NCBI RefSeq assembly: GCF_011762185.1
Contig: NZ_JAASQJ010000001.1
Span: 496,001-560,000 of the forward strand
Length of the DNA: 64,000 bases
Origin: Dyadobacter arcticus
GTDB taxonomy: Bacteria > Bacteroidota > Bacteroidia > Cytophagales > Spirosomataceae
Direction: 5' to 3'
The translations under genes and the position numbers were made by a program. Numbering within the stretch: the stretch's first letter is position 1; the number at the start of each line of letters is the position of its first letter. A model generated the notes under the pieces. It saw nothing but the letters and a program-made list of their open reading frames with translations. It searched no databases and was not told the DNA's origin. Of this stretch, positions 8,101 through 16,498 are shown in pieces.

Positions 8101-10570
8101 TGATTTTTCATCCACAACCGACGCAGGCAGGATCAGAACGTTTGTCAATTCAGGCATTGCTTTTTCTGGTCAGAAAGCGCTTACACTGGACGTTAACCGA
8201 TATTTTGCCAGCGGGAATGTTAATTACCTCGAAGGGACGTTTAACCTCTCCGCATTTGACATTGAAGAATCAGATATCCGCTTAAATTTCCGCTATAAAA
8301 ACCATGGACAAAAAACCAACGCCAATAACAGGGTATGGATCCGTGGAAATGACACCGATCCCTGGATTGAGGCTTATGACCTGTTCGCAAATCAGAACCT
8401 GGCCCAGGACGGATATAAAATGCCCAGAGGTATTGAGGTAAGTAATTTATTATCCATTAACAGCAAGAATTTCTCTTCCAGTTTTCAGGTTCGCTGGGGT
8501 CAGTGGGGTAAGTCGATCACTGCTGATTACGCAACCGGGGGCGGTTACACCTTCGACGACATTGAAATTTATAAAGTCGTCGATGACATTCAAATGGTGG
8601 GGTTGCTGTCGCCAGGCACAGAAAGCTGCGGCTTAGGCCCCGAGGAATCGGTCACCATTAAAATCCGTAACAGCTCAGCAAAAGAGGTGGCCAGTATTCC
8701 CATTGTTTATCAACTGGGCAATGGAGATGTCGTGCGGGATACAATTCCCTCAATCCCCAAAAGGACTACGATCAATTATACATTCGATATCAAGGCCGAT
8801 ATGTCGCCATTCGGATTGCGACAGGTCAAAGTCTGGTCAGCATTGGAATCAGACAGTTACCACGATAATGATACGGTGACTGTATTAATCAATAACGCGC
8901 CAGTCATCAGCAATTTTCCATATCTGGAGGATTTTGAAAAAGGGAATGGTTACTGGATTTCAAAGGGAATAAACAGCTCGTGGCAACACGGAACGCCTGT
9001 TTCAGCACTAATTAATATGGCGCCGAGCGGAAGTAAAATATGGAAAACCAATCTGGCTGGCGGTCACAACGACAGAGAGGAATCGTACCTATATTCACCT
9101 TGTTTTTCAGTAGGCGGGCTTAACAATCCTACATTAAGTTTCAGTGTAGCCTTAGATTTTGAAGTTTGCGATCCAACACCCTGCGATTATACATACCTTG
9201 AATATTCCGGAGACGGCGGGCCATGGACGAGGCTGGGTGCGATGGGGCAGGGGACCAATTGGTATAACAAAGGTTATTCGGGAGGCGCATGGAGCATTCA
9301 GGGAAATGTACGCTGGCATGTTGCGAGCATTCCGCTGCCAACCGGTTTTGCAAGTGTGAAAATTCGTTTTGTAGTCATTTCCGACGGCTTCACGCACAGG
9401 GAAGGAATTGCGTTGGACGACATTCATGTTTATGACAAAACCAACGCCATTTACGACGGTGGCACAACGGATGTGCCGGTGTCCATGAATGTACCGGGCG
9501 GCAAAGATTGGGTGCATTTTGTGCAAAACGGACAACTTATTGCTTCTATCAATCCCAATGGACAAAGTCTGGGCGACACGCAGGTGCAAACATACATCAA
9601 CACTTCCAGCGTCAGGAACGCCAATTCTCAGTATTATCTTAATAGAAATTTCGCAATTAAACCTGCAGTTGCAAATCCCGCCGATTCGGTTACTGTGCGG
9701 TTCTACCTTCTAGACTCTGAAAGCGATGCGCTCATTAATGCGACTGGTTGTAATGGTTGCATAAAACCGGCTAATGCTTACGAATTGAGTATTTCCAAAT
9801 ACCGAAATCTTGACAGAAGTAAGGAAGACGGCTCCTTGGCAAACAGTACCGATGGCGGTTGGTCATTTCATGAGGCATCTGAAATTCCAATGGTGCCTTA
9901 TGACAAGGGCTATTATCTTGAATTGCGGATCAAAAATTTCTCTGAATTCTGGATCGCCAAAGGTTTTGTCGGTAATGGCAGCTCTTTGCCGGCTGAGCTG
10001 ATCAGTTTTGATGCAAAAAGAATATCTGATGGGGAGGGTGGCAATAATGTGATGCTGGATTGGGCAACTGCCTCAGAAGAGAATTTCGACCATTTCGACA
10101 TTGAAGTGGCCTGGGGCAATGAGGCTTATCGACAAAACAAATTTATGATGCTCGATAAGGTAGCCGGAAACGGTGGTCTGAAACAAAACAGTGCTTATCA
10201 GTATTTAGATCAGGAACCTGCGAAATCCGGCGTGCGCTATTATCGCCTGAAAATGGTCGATAGCGACAGTACATATACCTATTCCCGGGTCAGGCCAGTT
10301 GTTTTTGATGAAGCCACCGAATGGACTGTTTATCCTAACCCTTCCAAAGGAATGTTCTATGTCAATTATCAGGCGGACGAGGGGAAAGAAATTTCGGTAA
10401 ATATATATGATTTGAAAGGTCGGCTATACCGTAAAAGCAGCTCCGTGGCAAGCGGATTTTTACAACGGAATAAAATTGACTTGTCCGGTGCTGAATTTTC
10501 TCAGGGGTTATATGTGGTAGAAATTGTAAAAGGGAAGGAAAAACAGGTATTTCAGGTATTTAAAGATTAA
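5174..10570 (+). CDS. Secreted subtilisin-family (S8) protease with T9SS sorting domain
   Basis: A 1798-residue extracellular serine protease. The signal peptide (residues 1-22) ends SVNAQ. The S8 domain (about 235-515) has an intact catalytic set: Asp250 in GIGDDAN, His275 in SHGIHIMG, oxyanion Asn368 in AAGNSG and Ser447 in GTSMSSP. A fibronectin III-like domain lies near 736-820. Two FLDDxE/YLEDFE-type jelly-roll (MAM-like) segments start near 949 and 1248. A typical pre-tail ELISFDA...TASEENFDHFDIE module is near 1603-1645. The C-terminal type A sorting domain begins with VYPNPSKG near 1718 and directs export through T9SS. The Asp and His motifs are atypical for S8. A 7/8 promoter match (TTG 5085-5087, TTAATTTG 5111-5118) lies upstream. 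The substrate is unknown; nutrition or surface processing are both possible. Confidence 0.9.
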   Translation: MDWKHFYNTLLIYFLVSVSVNAQETKDYKVLLKSGSFTPERNISTGKVRTMRSADPGSNPGQKSFVLIQFEEIPSEAEKADLKNEGIELLEYIPNNAYTATIKGNSTFNALARAKGRSIIELSAEQKMQSILANGRIPAYAMKSPGNVDIWISFPKSFRFEEIRDSLKASNFELIAETYKEHQILALRIPVSRLKELAARPFIQYVQAIPPEDKPFNNRSTANGRANVLSSSSSIGRNLSGEGVVVGIGDDANPLLHIDFNNRLINRSPVEAGSHGIHIMGILGGAGIMNERFSGFAPKLTYVAQSFSNIISNAPNYSRDFGMVVTNNSYGGDVSTCETFGVYDLYSYILDRQAFQMPYLQHVFAAGNSGASTCTPYTANFANVLSGYQSAKNVISVGSTSEAGVVAGISSRGPVRDGRIKPEITAMGSSVMSTFPVNLYVNGSGTSMSSPAVAGGLALLYQRYRQLFSQQNPKNGLMKALVINGATDKGNEGPDYTYGFGWLNLLRSLKMLESGSYRNDSLGNQETKEISISIPSNTAQLKVMLYWNDPAAAILAQKTLVHNLDLKVINPSSTTILPRLLDSAPSKVSLVAGTGVDDVNNLEQVVIDNPAEGDYKISVKGTSIAQNPLQEYFVVYDIIPKSITLTYPIGNEHLKDADAVLISWDAYGNVSSTFTVQLSLNDGETWSNIGNNLAAGLRQFSYTIPAGTICEKAKVRVIQNSTGEQSTSDAFTIIGVPTVTLSSLQCEGYIAIDWTAVTGATDYEVMILKGNEMVSAGLTNATKYVFSGMLKDSTYYVSVRARINTRVGRRAVAISRRPDSGTCQGNISDHDFKIESILTPISTGRANTSTQLGSSIFVKIRIKNLDDVDLNEPLDVGYEFNGTTIPIETITPFIEKGKTYDHTFSVGADLSNVGDYTFKIYIHNASDPVSANDTLIKTFRQLVNDPISLPFLDDMEYLPSQAVVSNQIGLKGDGRYDFSSTTDAGRIRTFVNSGIAFSGQKALTLDVNRYFASGNVNYLEGTFNLSAFDIEESDIRLNFRYKNHGQKTNANNRVWIRGNDTDPWIEAYDLFANQNLAQDGYKMPRGIEVSNLLSINSKNFSSSFQVRWGQWGKSITADYATGGGYTFDDIEIYKVVDDIQMVGLLSPGTESCGLGPEESVTIKIRNSSAKEVASIPIVYQLGNGDVVRDTIPSIPKRTTINYTFDIKADMSPFGLRQVKVWSALESDSYHDNDTVTVLINNAPVISNFPYLEDFEKGNGYWISKGINSSWQHGTPVSALINMAPSGSKIWKTNLAGGHNDREESYLYSPCFSVGGLNNPTLSFSVALDFEVCDPTPCDYTYLEYSGDGGPWTRLGAMGQGTNWYNKGYSGGAWSIQGNVRWHVASIPLPTGFASVKIRFVVISDGFTHREGIALDDIHVYDKTNAIYDGGTTDVPVSMNVPGGKDWVHFVQNGQLIASINPNGQSLGDTQVQTYINTSSVRNANSQYYLNRNFAIKPAVANPADSVTVRFYLLDSESDALINATGCNGCIKPANAYELSISKYRNLDRSKEDGSLANSTDGGWSFHEASEIPMVPYDKGYYLELRIKNFSEFWIAKGFVGNGSSLPAELISFDAKRISDGEGGNNVMLDWATASEENFDHFDIEVAWGNEAYRQNKFMMLDKVAGNGGLKQNSAYQYLDQEPAKSGVRYYRLKMVDSDSTYTYSRVRPVVFDEATEWTVYPNPSKGMFYVNYQADEGKEISVNIYDLKGRLYRKSSSVASGFLQRNKIDLSGAEFSQGLYVVEIVKGKEKQVFQVFKD

Positions 10571-10653
10571 AAAATTGCGTCAACTTGCAGCAAATCGGCT
10601 GGTTTAGACGAATCATATCTTTGGTTACCAATCTGAAAAAGCCCCTTCCAACA

Positions 10654-11640
10654 ATGATGATGCACAAATTTATACTTGCCCTGTCCCTTTTTGTTTGCGT
10701 TGAGACCTTTGCCCAAACCACTGGCAGATCTTCCAATACCCTCATTCTTGATACAGATATCGGCCCAGATTATGACGACGTGGGCGCGATGGCTGTGATG
10801 CATGCGCTGGCAGATAAAGGCGAAGTAAGGCCGCTGGCGGTCATTGCTTCCAATAAAGATGAGCTGGTTGTACCCGTTATCGAAATTTTGAATACTTACT
10901 TCGGCCGACCCGAGCTTCCCACCGGAGCGCCAAAAGGCAATGGGGCAAGTTACGGCGCTATCCAAAAATGGCCCGCAATGCTCGCTGAAAAATATCCACA
11001 CAAAATCGCCAAAACATCGGACGCCCCCGATGCGGTAAAAACGTACCGTGAAATCCTCGCCAAGCAGCCCGATCAAAGCGTTACAATCGTTACCGTAGGC
11101 TTCCTGACTAATCTTTCTGACCTTCTGGATTCGAAACCGGATAGTTACTCGGCGCTTTCGGGGAGCAGTTTGGTTAAGAAAAAGGTTAAACACCTTGTGG
11201 CCATGGCAGGGGCTTTTCCGGAAGGCCGCGAATACAATGTCTATGCGGATTCTATTTCATCTGCCAAAGTATTTGAGGAATGGCCGACAGAGATCATTTT
11301 TAGCGGATTTGAGATTGGAAAGCAGGTAAAAACAGGTTTGCGGGTTATTGCAAATGAAAAATTGAACAGCCCGGTGAAAGACGTTTTTGCAATGGCGATG
11401 CCTATGAGTGAGCAGGACGCCCAAGGCCGCATGAGCTGGGACCAGACGGCTGTGTTGGTTGCAGTGCGCGGAACCCTTCCTTATTTCGGGTTGAAAAGAG
11501 GCAGGATCATTATTGAGGGCGGGAACAATAAATGGCGCGACGACCCTATGGGCCCGCATGCGTATCTTACAGCAAACATGCCTTTTGAACAGATAACCGC
11601 ATTGATTGAAGGGTTAATGATGTGGGAAGGCAGGAAATAA
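10654..11640 (+). CDS. Secreted nucleoside hydrolase
   Basis: Inosine-uridine-preferring nucleoside hydrolase family; it would cleave the N-glycosidic bond of (ribo)nucleosides outside the cytoplasm. The Ca-binding signature DTDIGPDYDDVGAM follows the signal peptide, and the protein ends with the family-typical dimer helix region. I start at one of three successive ATGs (10654, 10657, 10660) because the signal peptide (KFILALSLFVCVETFAQ) begins there; an in-frame start at 10585 would place 23 charged residues before it. It begins 83 nt after the protease stop on the same strand with no terminator seen between, so read-through is possible. Substrate specificity cannot be told. Confidence 0.88.
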   Translation: MMMHKFILALSLFVCVETFAQTTGRSSNTLILDTDIGPDYDDVGAMAVMHALADKGEVRPLAVIASNKDELVVPVIEILNTYFGRPELPTGAPKGNGASYGAIQKWPAMLAEKYPHKIAKTSDAPDAVKTYREILAKQPDQSVTIVTVGFLTNLSDLLDSKPDSYSALSGSSLVKKKVKHLVAMAGAFPEGREYNVYADSISSAKVFEEWPTEIIFSGFEIGKQVKTGLRVIANEKLNSPVKDVFAMAMPMSEQDAQGRMSWDQTAVLVAVRGTLPYFGLKRGRIIIEGGNNKWRDDPMGPHAYLTANMPFEQITALIEGLMMWEGRK

Positions 11641-11657
11641 TAAGATTGATCTTCCTA

Positions 11658-12764
11658 TTATAGCTTGATGAAAATCTTTCTCTTGTAAAGGATGTAGGCT
11701 GGGATAAAATTGATGCAGACGAAAAAGACGGCATAGATCATACTGGCCAGCCGCGGATCCATGCCAGCTTGCGACATGAAGCTTACTGCAATTTCATTAA
11801 GCGCTTTTCCACCAAATTCGAACGTGTAAAAGAACAAGGCAAGGATATCGGCGAGCACATACACTGCAATTGCATTGGCCCCGAAAATCACACCCGGCGC
11901 GATTCCTTTTTTCCTGCCTTTGATATCGATGATAAAATACAATGTGCCGAAAAGCATGGAAGCAAAGCCGGAGGTAACGAGTACGAAAGAGCTTGACCAT
12001 AAATTTTCGTTGACAGGAAAAGTCAGGTTCCAGAAATAACCCGCAGCAGCAACGATTAAGCCGCTGGACATGAGGTAGTTGCTCGTTTCATTGGACGTCA
12101 GGCTGGTGAGCATCAGCCTTCCTGCCAGCATACCGGTAATCCCCGTTACTATGGAGGGGAATGTGCTCAAAATACCTTCCGGATCCCAGTTGCCCTGCCA
12201 CATTTTACCAGGTAAGTATTGCTGATCGACCCAGGCAGCCAGGTTATTACCTCTTTCCAGCATCACTTTTCCCATTCCAGGAGTGGGGATCAGTACCAGG
12301 GCCAGCCAATAAAGTATTAGAATGCTGATTCCCAAAATAGCCTGCTGTTTCCAGGTGGTATTAAGAAACAGGATCGCGCAGACCAGAAAGACGATGGCAA
12401 TGCGGTGCAATGTGCCGGTATAACGCAGGTCGGAGAGATTGAAATGGGGCATCATATTCAGGAACATGCCCACTGCAAATATTTTAAGCGAGCGGATGAT
12501 GATCTTTTTATATAAATCGCCTTTCGGACCGGATATGGACAAACGTTTGGAGTAAGCAAAAGCAATGGAAACGCCGACAATGTAAAGGAAAACAGGAGCG
12601 ATCAGGTCCGTGAATGTCAGCCCGTTCCATTTGGTATGGCTTAATGTAGAAAATACAAATTCCTCACTTCCAGGGAAATTGACCATGATCATGGCGGCGA
12701 TGGTGAACCCCCGCATTGCGTCAAGTGAGAGCAATCTTGAAATTGGGCCTGGCTGTTTTTCCAT
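11658..12764 (-). CDS. DUF5009/NagX-like membrane acyltransferase homologue
   Basis: A 368-residue polytopic protein of the DUF5009 group, related to heparan-alpha-glucosaminide N-acetyltransferase and NagX. It starts with SRLLSLDAMRGFTIAAMIMVN, keeps the TDLIAPVFLYIVGVSIAF segment, and has about ten hydrophobic helices. In other bacteria relatives sit in GlcNAc/chitin utilisation clusters. Here it is divergent from a GH20 hexosaminidase followed by a ROK kinase and sugar permease, which supports an amino-sugar role. Whether it acetylates or transports amino sugars cannot be decided from sequence alone. It ends 17 nt from the nucleoside hydrolase stop (convergent). Confidence 0.82.
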   Translation of the reverse strand: MEKQPGPISRLLSLDAMRGFTIAAMIMVNFPGSEEFVFSTLSHTKWNGLTFTDLIAPVFLYIVGVSIAFAYSKRLSISGPKGDLYKKIIIRSLKIFAVGMFLNMMPHFNLSDLRYTGTLHRIAIVFLVCAILFLNTTWKQQAILGISILILYWLALVLIPTPGMGKVMLERGNNLAAWVDQQYLPGKMWQGNWDPEGILSTFPSIVTGITGMLAGRLMLTSLTSNETSNYLMSSGLIVAAAGYFWNLTFPVNENLWSSSFVLVTSGFASMLFGTLYFIIDIKGRKKGIAPGVIFGANAIAVYVLADILALFFYTFEFGGKALNEIAVSFMSQAGMDPRLASMIYAVFFVCINFIPAYILYKRKIFIKL

Positions 12765-12830
12765 TTTGATCCGTTTAAGGACTTAATACGGCCTTATGGT
12801 TTGGAAAGGCTATCAACGGCAGAATTAATT

Positions 12831-12853
12831 GATTTCTCGGAGGGGAAATCCGA
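12831..12853. promoter_or_regulatory. Inverted repeat between divergent DUF5009 and GH20 genes
   Basis: GATTTC (12831-12836) and GAAATC (12845-12850) form a 6-bp inverted repeat with an 8-nt spacer, overlapping a second one, TCGGA/TCCGA (12837-12841 and 12849-12853). It sits mid-way in the 196-nt divergent intergenic region and could be an operator for the XylR-type regulator at 17.8 kb. There is no direct evidence, and short repeats of this size occur by chance. Confidence 0.25.
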
Positions 12854-12960
12854 AAGACTAGTATATTTTGCCGACTTTTCAGTACTAATCATATCTGAGC
12901 CACCGTACCTTTCAGGAACCGGTTTATCAGAGCTCAAAACAATTTTGCTTCTTATACTTT

Positions 12961-15564
12961 ATGAAAAGAACATTTCATTTTCAACTCTTCATTCTCTGTT
13001 TAATTTTTTTAATAAGCTGCGGCAAATCCAGTGAAGTAAGCAAGGAACAAGCCGAAAAAATAGGCATTTCCTGGAAACTGGTCAGCAATTTCATTGAACC
13101 GGAGGGTAGTTTTGAAGCGAAATTTACCATCAAAAATGGCAGTGATTTTGTATTGGATGGGAGCAACTGGAAATTGTTTTTCAGCATGTCGCCCCGCCCC
13201 ATTCAAACCAATAAGACTCCTCAACCCGCTGTAATTGAGCATATCAATGGTGATTGGTACCAAATGATCGCTTCCAAGGATTTTAGATTAAATCCAGGCG
13301 ATTCGATAACGATTAACTATACAGGTACGGAAGGTGTGATCAAAGAAACAGACGCACCGATGGGATTGTATTTTGTTTTTTATGATAAAGAAGGCAAAGA
13401 AAAAGACATTGTTCAGGTGGCTGATTTCACCGTCGAGCCTTTCACAACCAAGGAACAAATATTAAGAGGTACCCGGGATTTGATGGCGATACCAACAGCG
13501 GAAACGCGATATAAAGACAATCTGGCTTTTACAACATTGGGCGCCGATCAATTACTGAAAATCATTCCAAGCCCGGTGAAAATGACCTCCGGCGCGGGCA
13601 CATTTACATTGACCAGTAAGGCGAATGTGTTTTATCAGGAAGGCTTGGAAACAGAGGCAAAGTTGCTGATTGAGAAATTAAAAGCGGTAACAGGTACTGA
13701 TTTTCCAATTCAAAAAGGATCACCTCAAACGGCCTCGGCATCTGCACCGGCGATCGTTTTAAAAACTGGCGCGATGAGTGTAAACGGGATCGCCAAAGAA
13801 GCCTACAAACTACAAGTTGATCAAAATGGTGTAGCAATTACGGGAAGTGACGCGGCCGGTGTTTTCTATGGAGTTCAAAGTCTCCTGCAATTAATCCCGA
13901 CCGAATCTTATGTTAAAAAGTCCGATTCTGTGATCCTGGGCTACGTTCAAGTAGAGGATGCGCCGCGTTTTCATTTCAGAAGCATGCATCTGGATGTTGG
14001 ACGTAATTTCCAGACGAAGGAATCCATCAAAAGGGTTCTGGATCTGCTGGCTTCTTACAAGATCAACCATTTTCTTTTTTATACGGCGGAGGACGAAGGC
14101 TGGCGGCTTGAAATTGACGGTTTGCCGGAACTTACCGAAGTTGGTGCGCAACGTCAGCATATTTCCGGGATGAATGCACCAGCAATGCAGCCAAGTTATG
14201 GCTCGGGACCGGTGGCTTATGATAAAGGGAAACACGGAAGTGGTTTTTACTCAAAGGCTGATTTTATCGAAATATTGAAGTATGCAAATGAGCGACACAT
14301 TAAGGTAATTCCGGAGCTGAATTTTCCAGGACATGCGCTGGCGGCGATCAAATCTATGGAGGCTCGTAATGCGCGTCTCATGAAAGAAGGTAAGGAAACA
14401 GAAGCCAACGAATATCGCCTGATCGATCCGGATGATAAGTCGGTGTACCTGTCTGCCCAGGCCTATAAGAACAATGTGGTTTGCGTGGCGCGGGAATCGA
14501 CATATCATTTCTTTGAAAAAGTGGTGGATGAGATTGCTAAAATGTACAAAGAAGCTGGCCTGACGATGGATACATTTCATACCGGCGGCGACGAAGTGGC
14601 CGATGGCGTCTGGACAAAGTCCCCTATGATCGATAAGCTTTTGAAGGAAAATCCGAAATTGAAGGGGCCGAAAAGCTTGCAAACTTATTTCTTCGGCCGA
14701 CTGTTACCAAGACTCGAAAAACGGAACCTGAAAGTGCACGGATGGGAAGAGATAGCATTAACAAAAACACCTGCTGGCGCTTATTTGTCTAATCCTGAGT
14801 TTGTAGGACATCCTGTTTTTCCATACATCTGGAACAATGTGTTTGATGTGGATTTGGGCAACCGCATGGCGAATGATGGCTACCAGGTAATCCTCTGCAA
14901 TGTGACTAATTTCTACTTCGATATGTCCTACGACAATGATCCGAAAGAGCCCGGGCTTTACTGGGCAGGATTTGTTGATACGCGTGATATGTGGACATTT
15001 TCACCTTACAACATGTTCAAAACCACGGAAGAAACGGCCATGGGCAAGCCGATGAAAGAGGAATTTGTGGGTAAGCAATTGCTGAAACCGGAAGCCAGGA
15101 AGAACATTTATGGCGTGGAATCACAACTTTGGAGTGAAACGATCAAGGGCCGTGATATGATGGAATATTCGATTCTTCCGAAGCTGCTGGGCTTTGCAGA
15201 AAGTGCCTGGACGGAGCGCAAATGGGAGAATGTGGCTGACGATGCTACCCGTACCAAAATGATCCGGGAAGGCTGGAATGTTTTTGCTAATTCCGTGGCG
15301 CAGCGACATTTGCCTAGGCTGAGATACCAAAATGGCGGCTACAATTATCGAATTCCAATGCCCGGAGCTGTATTGGAAAACGGAGAGTTAAGAGCCAATG
15401 TTGAGCTTCCGGGACTGACGATCCGTTACACAACGGATGGTTCTGAGCCGACAGCCAATTCCACAGCTTATACCGCGCCGATAAGGTTAGTGGGAAAGAT
15501 CAAGCTTAAAAGTTTTGATGCAGCGGGAACTGCCAGCAGAACAAGCGAGATAGCTGCAAAGTAA
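12961..15564 (+). CDS. GH20 beta-N-acetylhexosaminidase lipoprotein
   Basis: An 867-residue outer-membrane or periplasmic lipoprotein that would release terminal beta-GlcNAc/GalNAc from chitooligosaccharides or glycans. The lipobox is LISC with Cys20. Domains in order: N-terminal chitobiase-like carbohydrate-binding domain (about 30-165), GH20b alpha/beta domain (about 195-325), GH20 TIM barrel (about 335-745) with the catalytic Asp544-Glu545 pair in HTGGDEVADGVW, and a C-terminal chitobiase Ig-like domain (about 785-867, YTTDGSEPTANS). Substrate-assisted catalysis is expected. It is first of a same-strand run GH20-ROK-MFS-regulator, with gaps of 44-52 nt. Confidence 0.93.
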   Translation: MKRTFHFQLFILCLIFLISCGKSSEVSKEQAEKIGISWKLVSNFIEPEGSFEAKFTIKNGSDFVLDGSNWKLFFSMSPRPIQTNKTPQPAVIEHINGDWYQMIASKDFRLNPGDSITINYTGTEGVIKETDAPMGLYFVFYDKEGKEKDIVQVADFTVEPFTTKEQILRGTRDLMAIPTAETRYKDNLAFTTLGADQLLKIIPSPVKMTSGAGTFTLTSKANVFYQEGLETEAKLLIEKLKAVTGTDFPIQKGSPQTASASAPAIVLKTGAMSVNGIAKEAYKLQVDQNGVAITGSDAAGVFYGVQSLLQLIPTESYVKKSDSVILGYVQVEDAPRFHFRSMHLDVGRNFQTKESIKRVLDLLASYKINHFLFYTAEDEGWRLEIDGLPELTEVGAQRQHISGMNAPAMQPSYGSGPVAYDKGKHGSGFYSKADFIEILKYANERHIKVIPELNFPGHALAAIKSMEARNARLMKEGKETEANEYRLIDPDDKSVYLSAQAYKNNVVCVARESTYHFFEKVVDEIAKMYKEAGLTMDTFHTGGDEVADGVWTKSPMIDKLLKENPKLKGPKSLQTYFFGRLLPRLEKRNLKVHGWEEIALTKTPAGAYLSNPEFVGHPVFPYIWNNVFDVDLGNRMANDGYQVILCNVTNFYFDMSYDNDPKEPGLYWAGFVDTRDMWTFSPYNMFKTTEETAMGKPMKEEFVGKQLLKPEARKNIYGVESQLWSETIKGRDMMEYSILPKLLGFAESAWTERKWENVADDATRTKMIREGWNVFANSVAQRHLPRLRYQNGGYNYRIPMPGAVLENGELRANVELPGLTIRYTTDGSEPTANSTAYTAPIRLVGKIKLKSFDAAGTASRTSEIAAK

Positions 15565-15616
15565 GAGGCAAAGCATTCGATATCAAATAATTAATACTCA
15601 ACTTCCCCAAGGTTCG

Positions 15617-16447
15617 ATGAATATAGGCGTAGATATCGGCGGCACCAACCTTCGTGCCGGGATAGAATCAGGTGGGTCTATAACCTGGCAAAACAAGACT
15701 TTGCTGGAAAATAAGCATTCTCTTCCTTCCACTTTGAACCAGTTGATGGAATTGATCAGACCCTTTACAAAGTATCCTGTGAAGGGGATTGGCATTGGTG
15801 TTCCTTCGGTAGTGGATGTCAGCAAGGGCATCGTGTATAATGTCATGAACATTCCGTCATGGGAGGAAGTGGCGCTGCGGGATATCGTGCAAAATGAGTT
15901 CAATCTGCCTGTTTCTATTAATAATGATGTGAATTGCTTCATTCTTGGAGAGCATCGTTTTGGTCTGGCGCGAAAGTACAGTTCGGTCGTCGGGATGGCG
16001 ATTGGGACGGGACTGGGATCGGGAATTATCATTAATAACCAGCTATATACAGGCAGAAATTGCGGCGCGGGGGAAATAGGAATGTTGCCTTATAAAGATT
16101 CAATCCTGGAAAATTACGTATGCAACCGTTTTTTCGAAAGTTCGTTGGGTATGGGTGCATTCGATGCGCATGTGGCGGCAAGAAATGGAAATAAGAAGGC
16201 CATTAAAGTCTGGAAGGATTTTGGCGTTCACCTGGGCGCGGTGGTGAAAGCAATTATGTACACGTATGATCCCGAGGCAATTGTTTTGGGTGGCTCCATT
16301 GCCAAGGCTAACCGGTTTTTTCAGGAAAGCATGCTGCACAGCCTCAAAGATTTCGCATATCCCGAGTCACTCCGAAAATTGACTTTATTGCTCTCAGAAA
16401 ACGAAAATATCGCTTTGCTTGGCGCTGCGGCATTGCTAGACGATTGA
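15617..16447 (+). CDS. ROK-family sugar kinase
   Basis: A 276-residue ROK protein, probably an N-acetylglucosamine or glucose kinase acting on the sugar released by the upstream GH20 enzyme. It has the ATP-binding GVDIGGTNLRAG at the N-terminus, the catalytic-base motif NNDVNCFILGE, and GTGLGSGII. The usual ROK zinc motif (GH...CxCGxxGCxE) is absent: the corresponding stretch reads EIGMLPYKDS with no cysteine cluster. Some Bacteroidota ROK kinases also lack it, so this does not by itself imply inactivity. It lies between the hexosaminidase and the permease, supporting a kinase role rather than a repressor (no HTH). Confidence 0.87.
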   Translation: MNIGVDIGGTNLRAGIESGGSITWQNKTLLENKHSLPSTLNQLMELIRPFTKYPVKGIGIGVPSVVDVSKGIVYNVMNIPSWEEVALRDIVQNEFNLPVSINNDVNCFILGEHRFGLARKYSSVVGMAIGTGLGSGIIINNQLYTGRNCGAGEIGMLPYKDSILENYVCNRFFESSLGMGAFDAHVAARNGNKKAIKVWKDFGVHLGAVVKAIMYTYDPEAIVLGGSIAKANRFFQESMLHSLKDFAYPESLRKLTLLLSENENIALLGAAALLDD

Positions 16448-16498
16448 AGTTATGCCGAATAAAAGTTAAATTAGATTCCCAATTCAGGCACCTCCCTC

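Noticed and set aside
12801..13034. Plus-strand 77-codon ORF in the gap before the GH20 gene
   Set aside because: It overlaps the GH20 signal-peptide region in another frame, has no recognisable motif and looks like a chance ORF.
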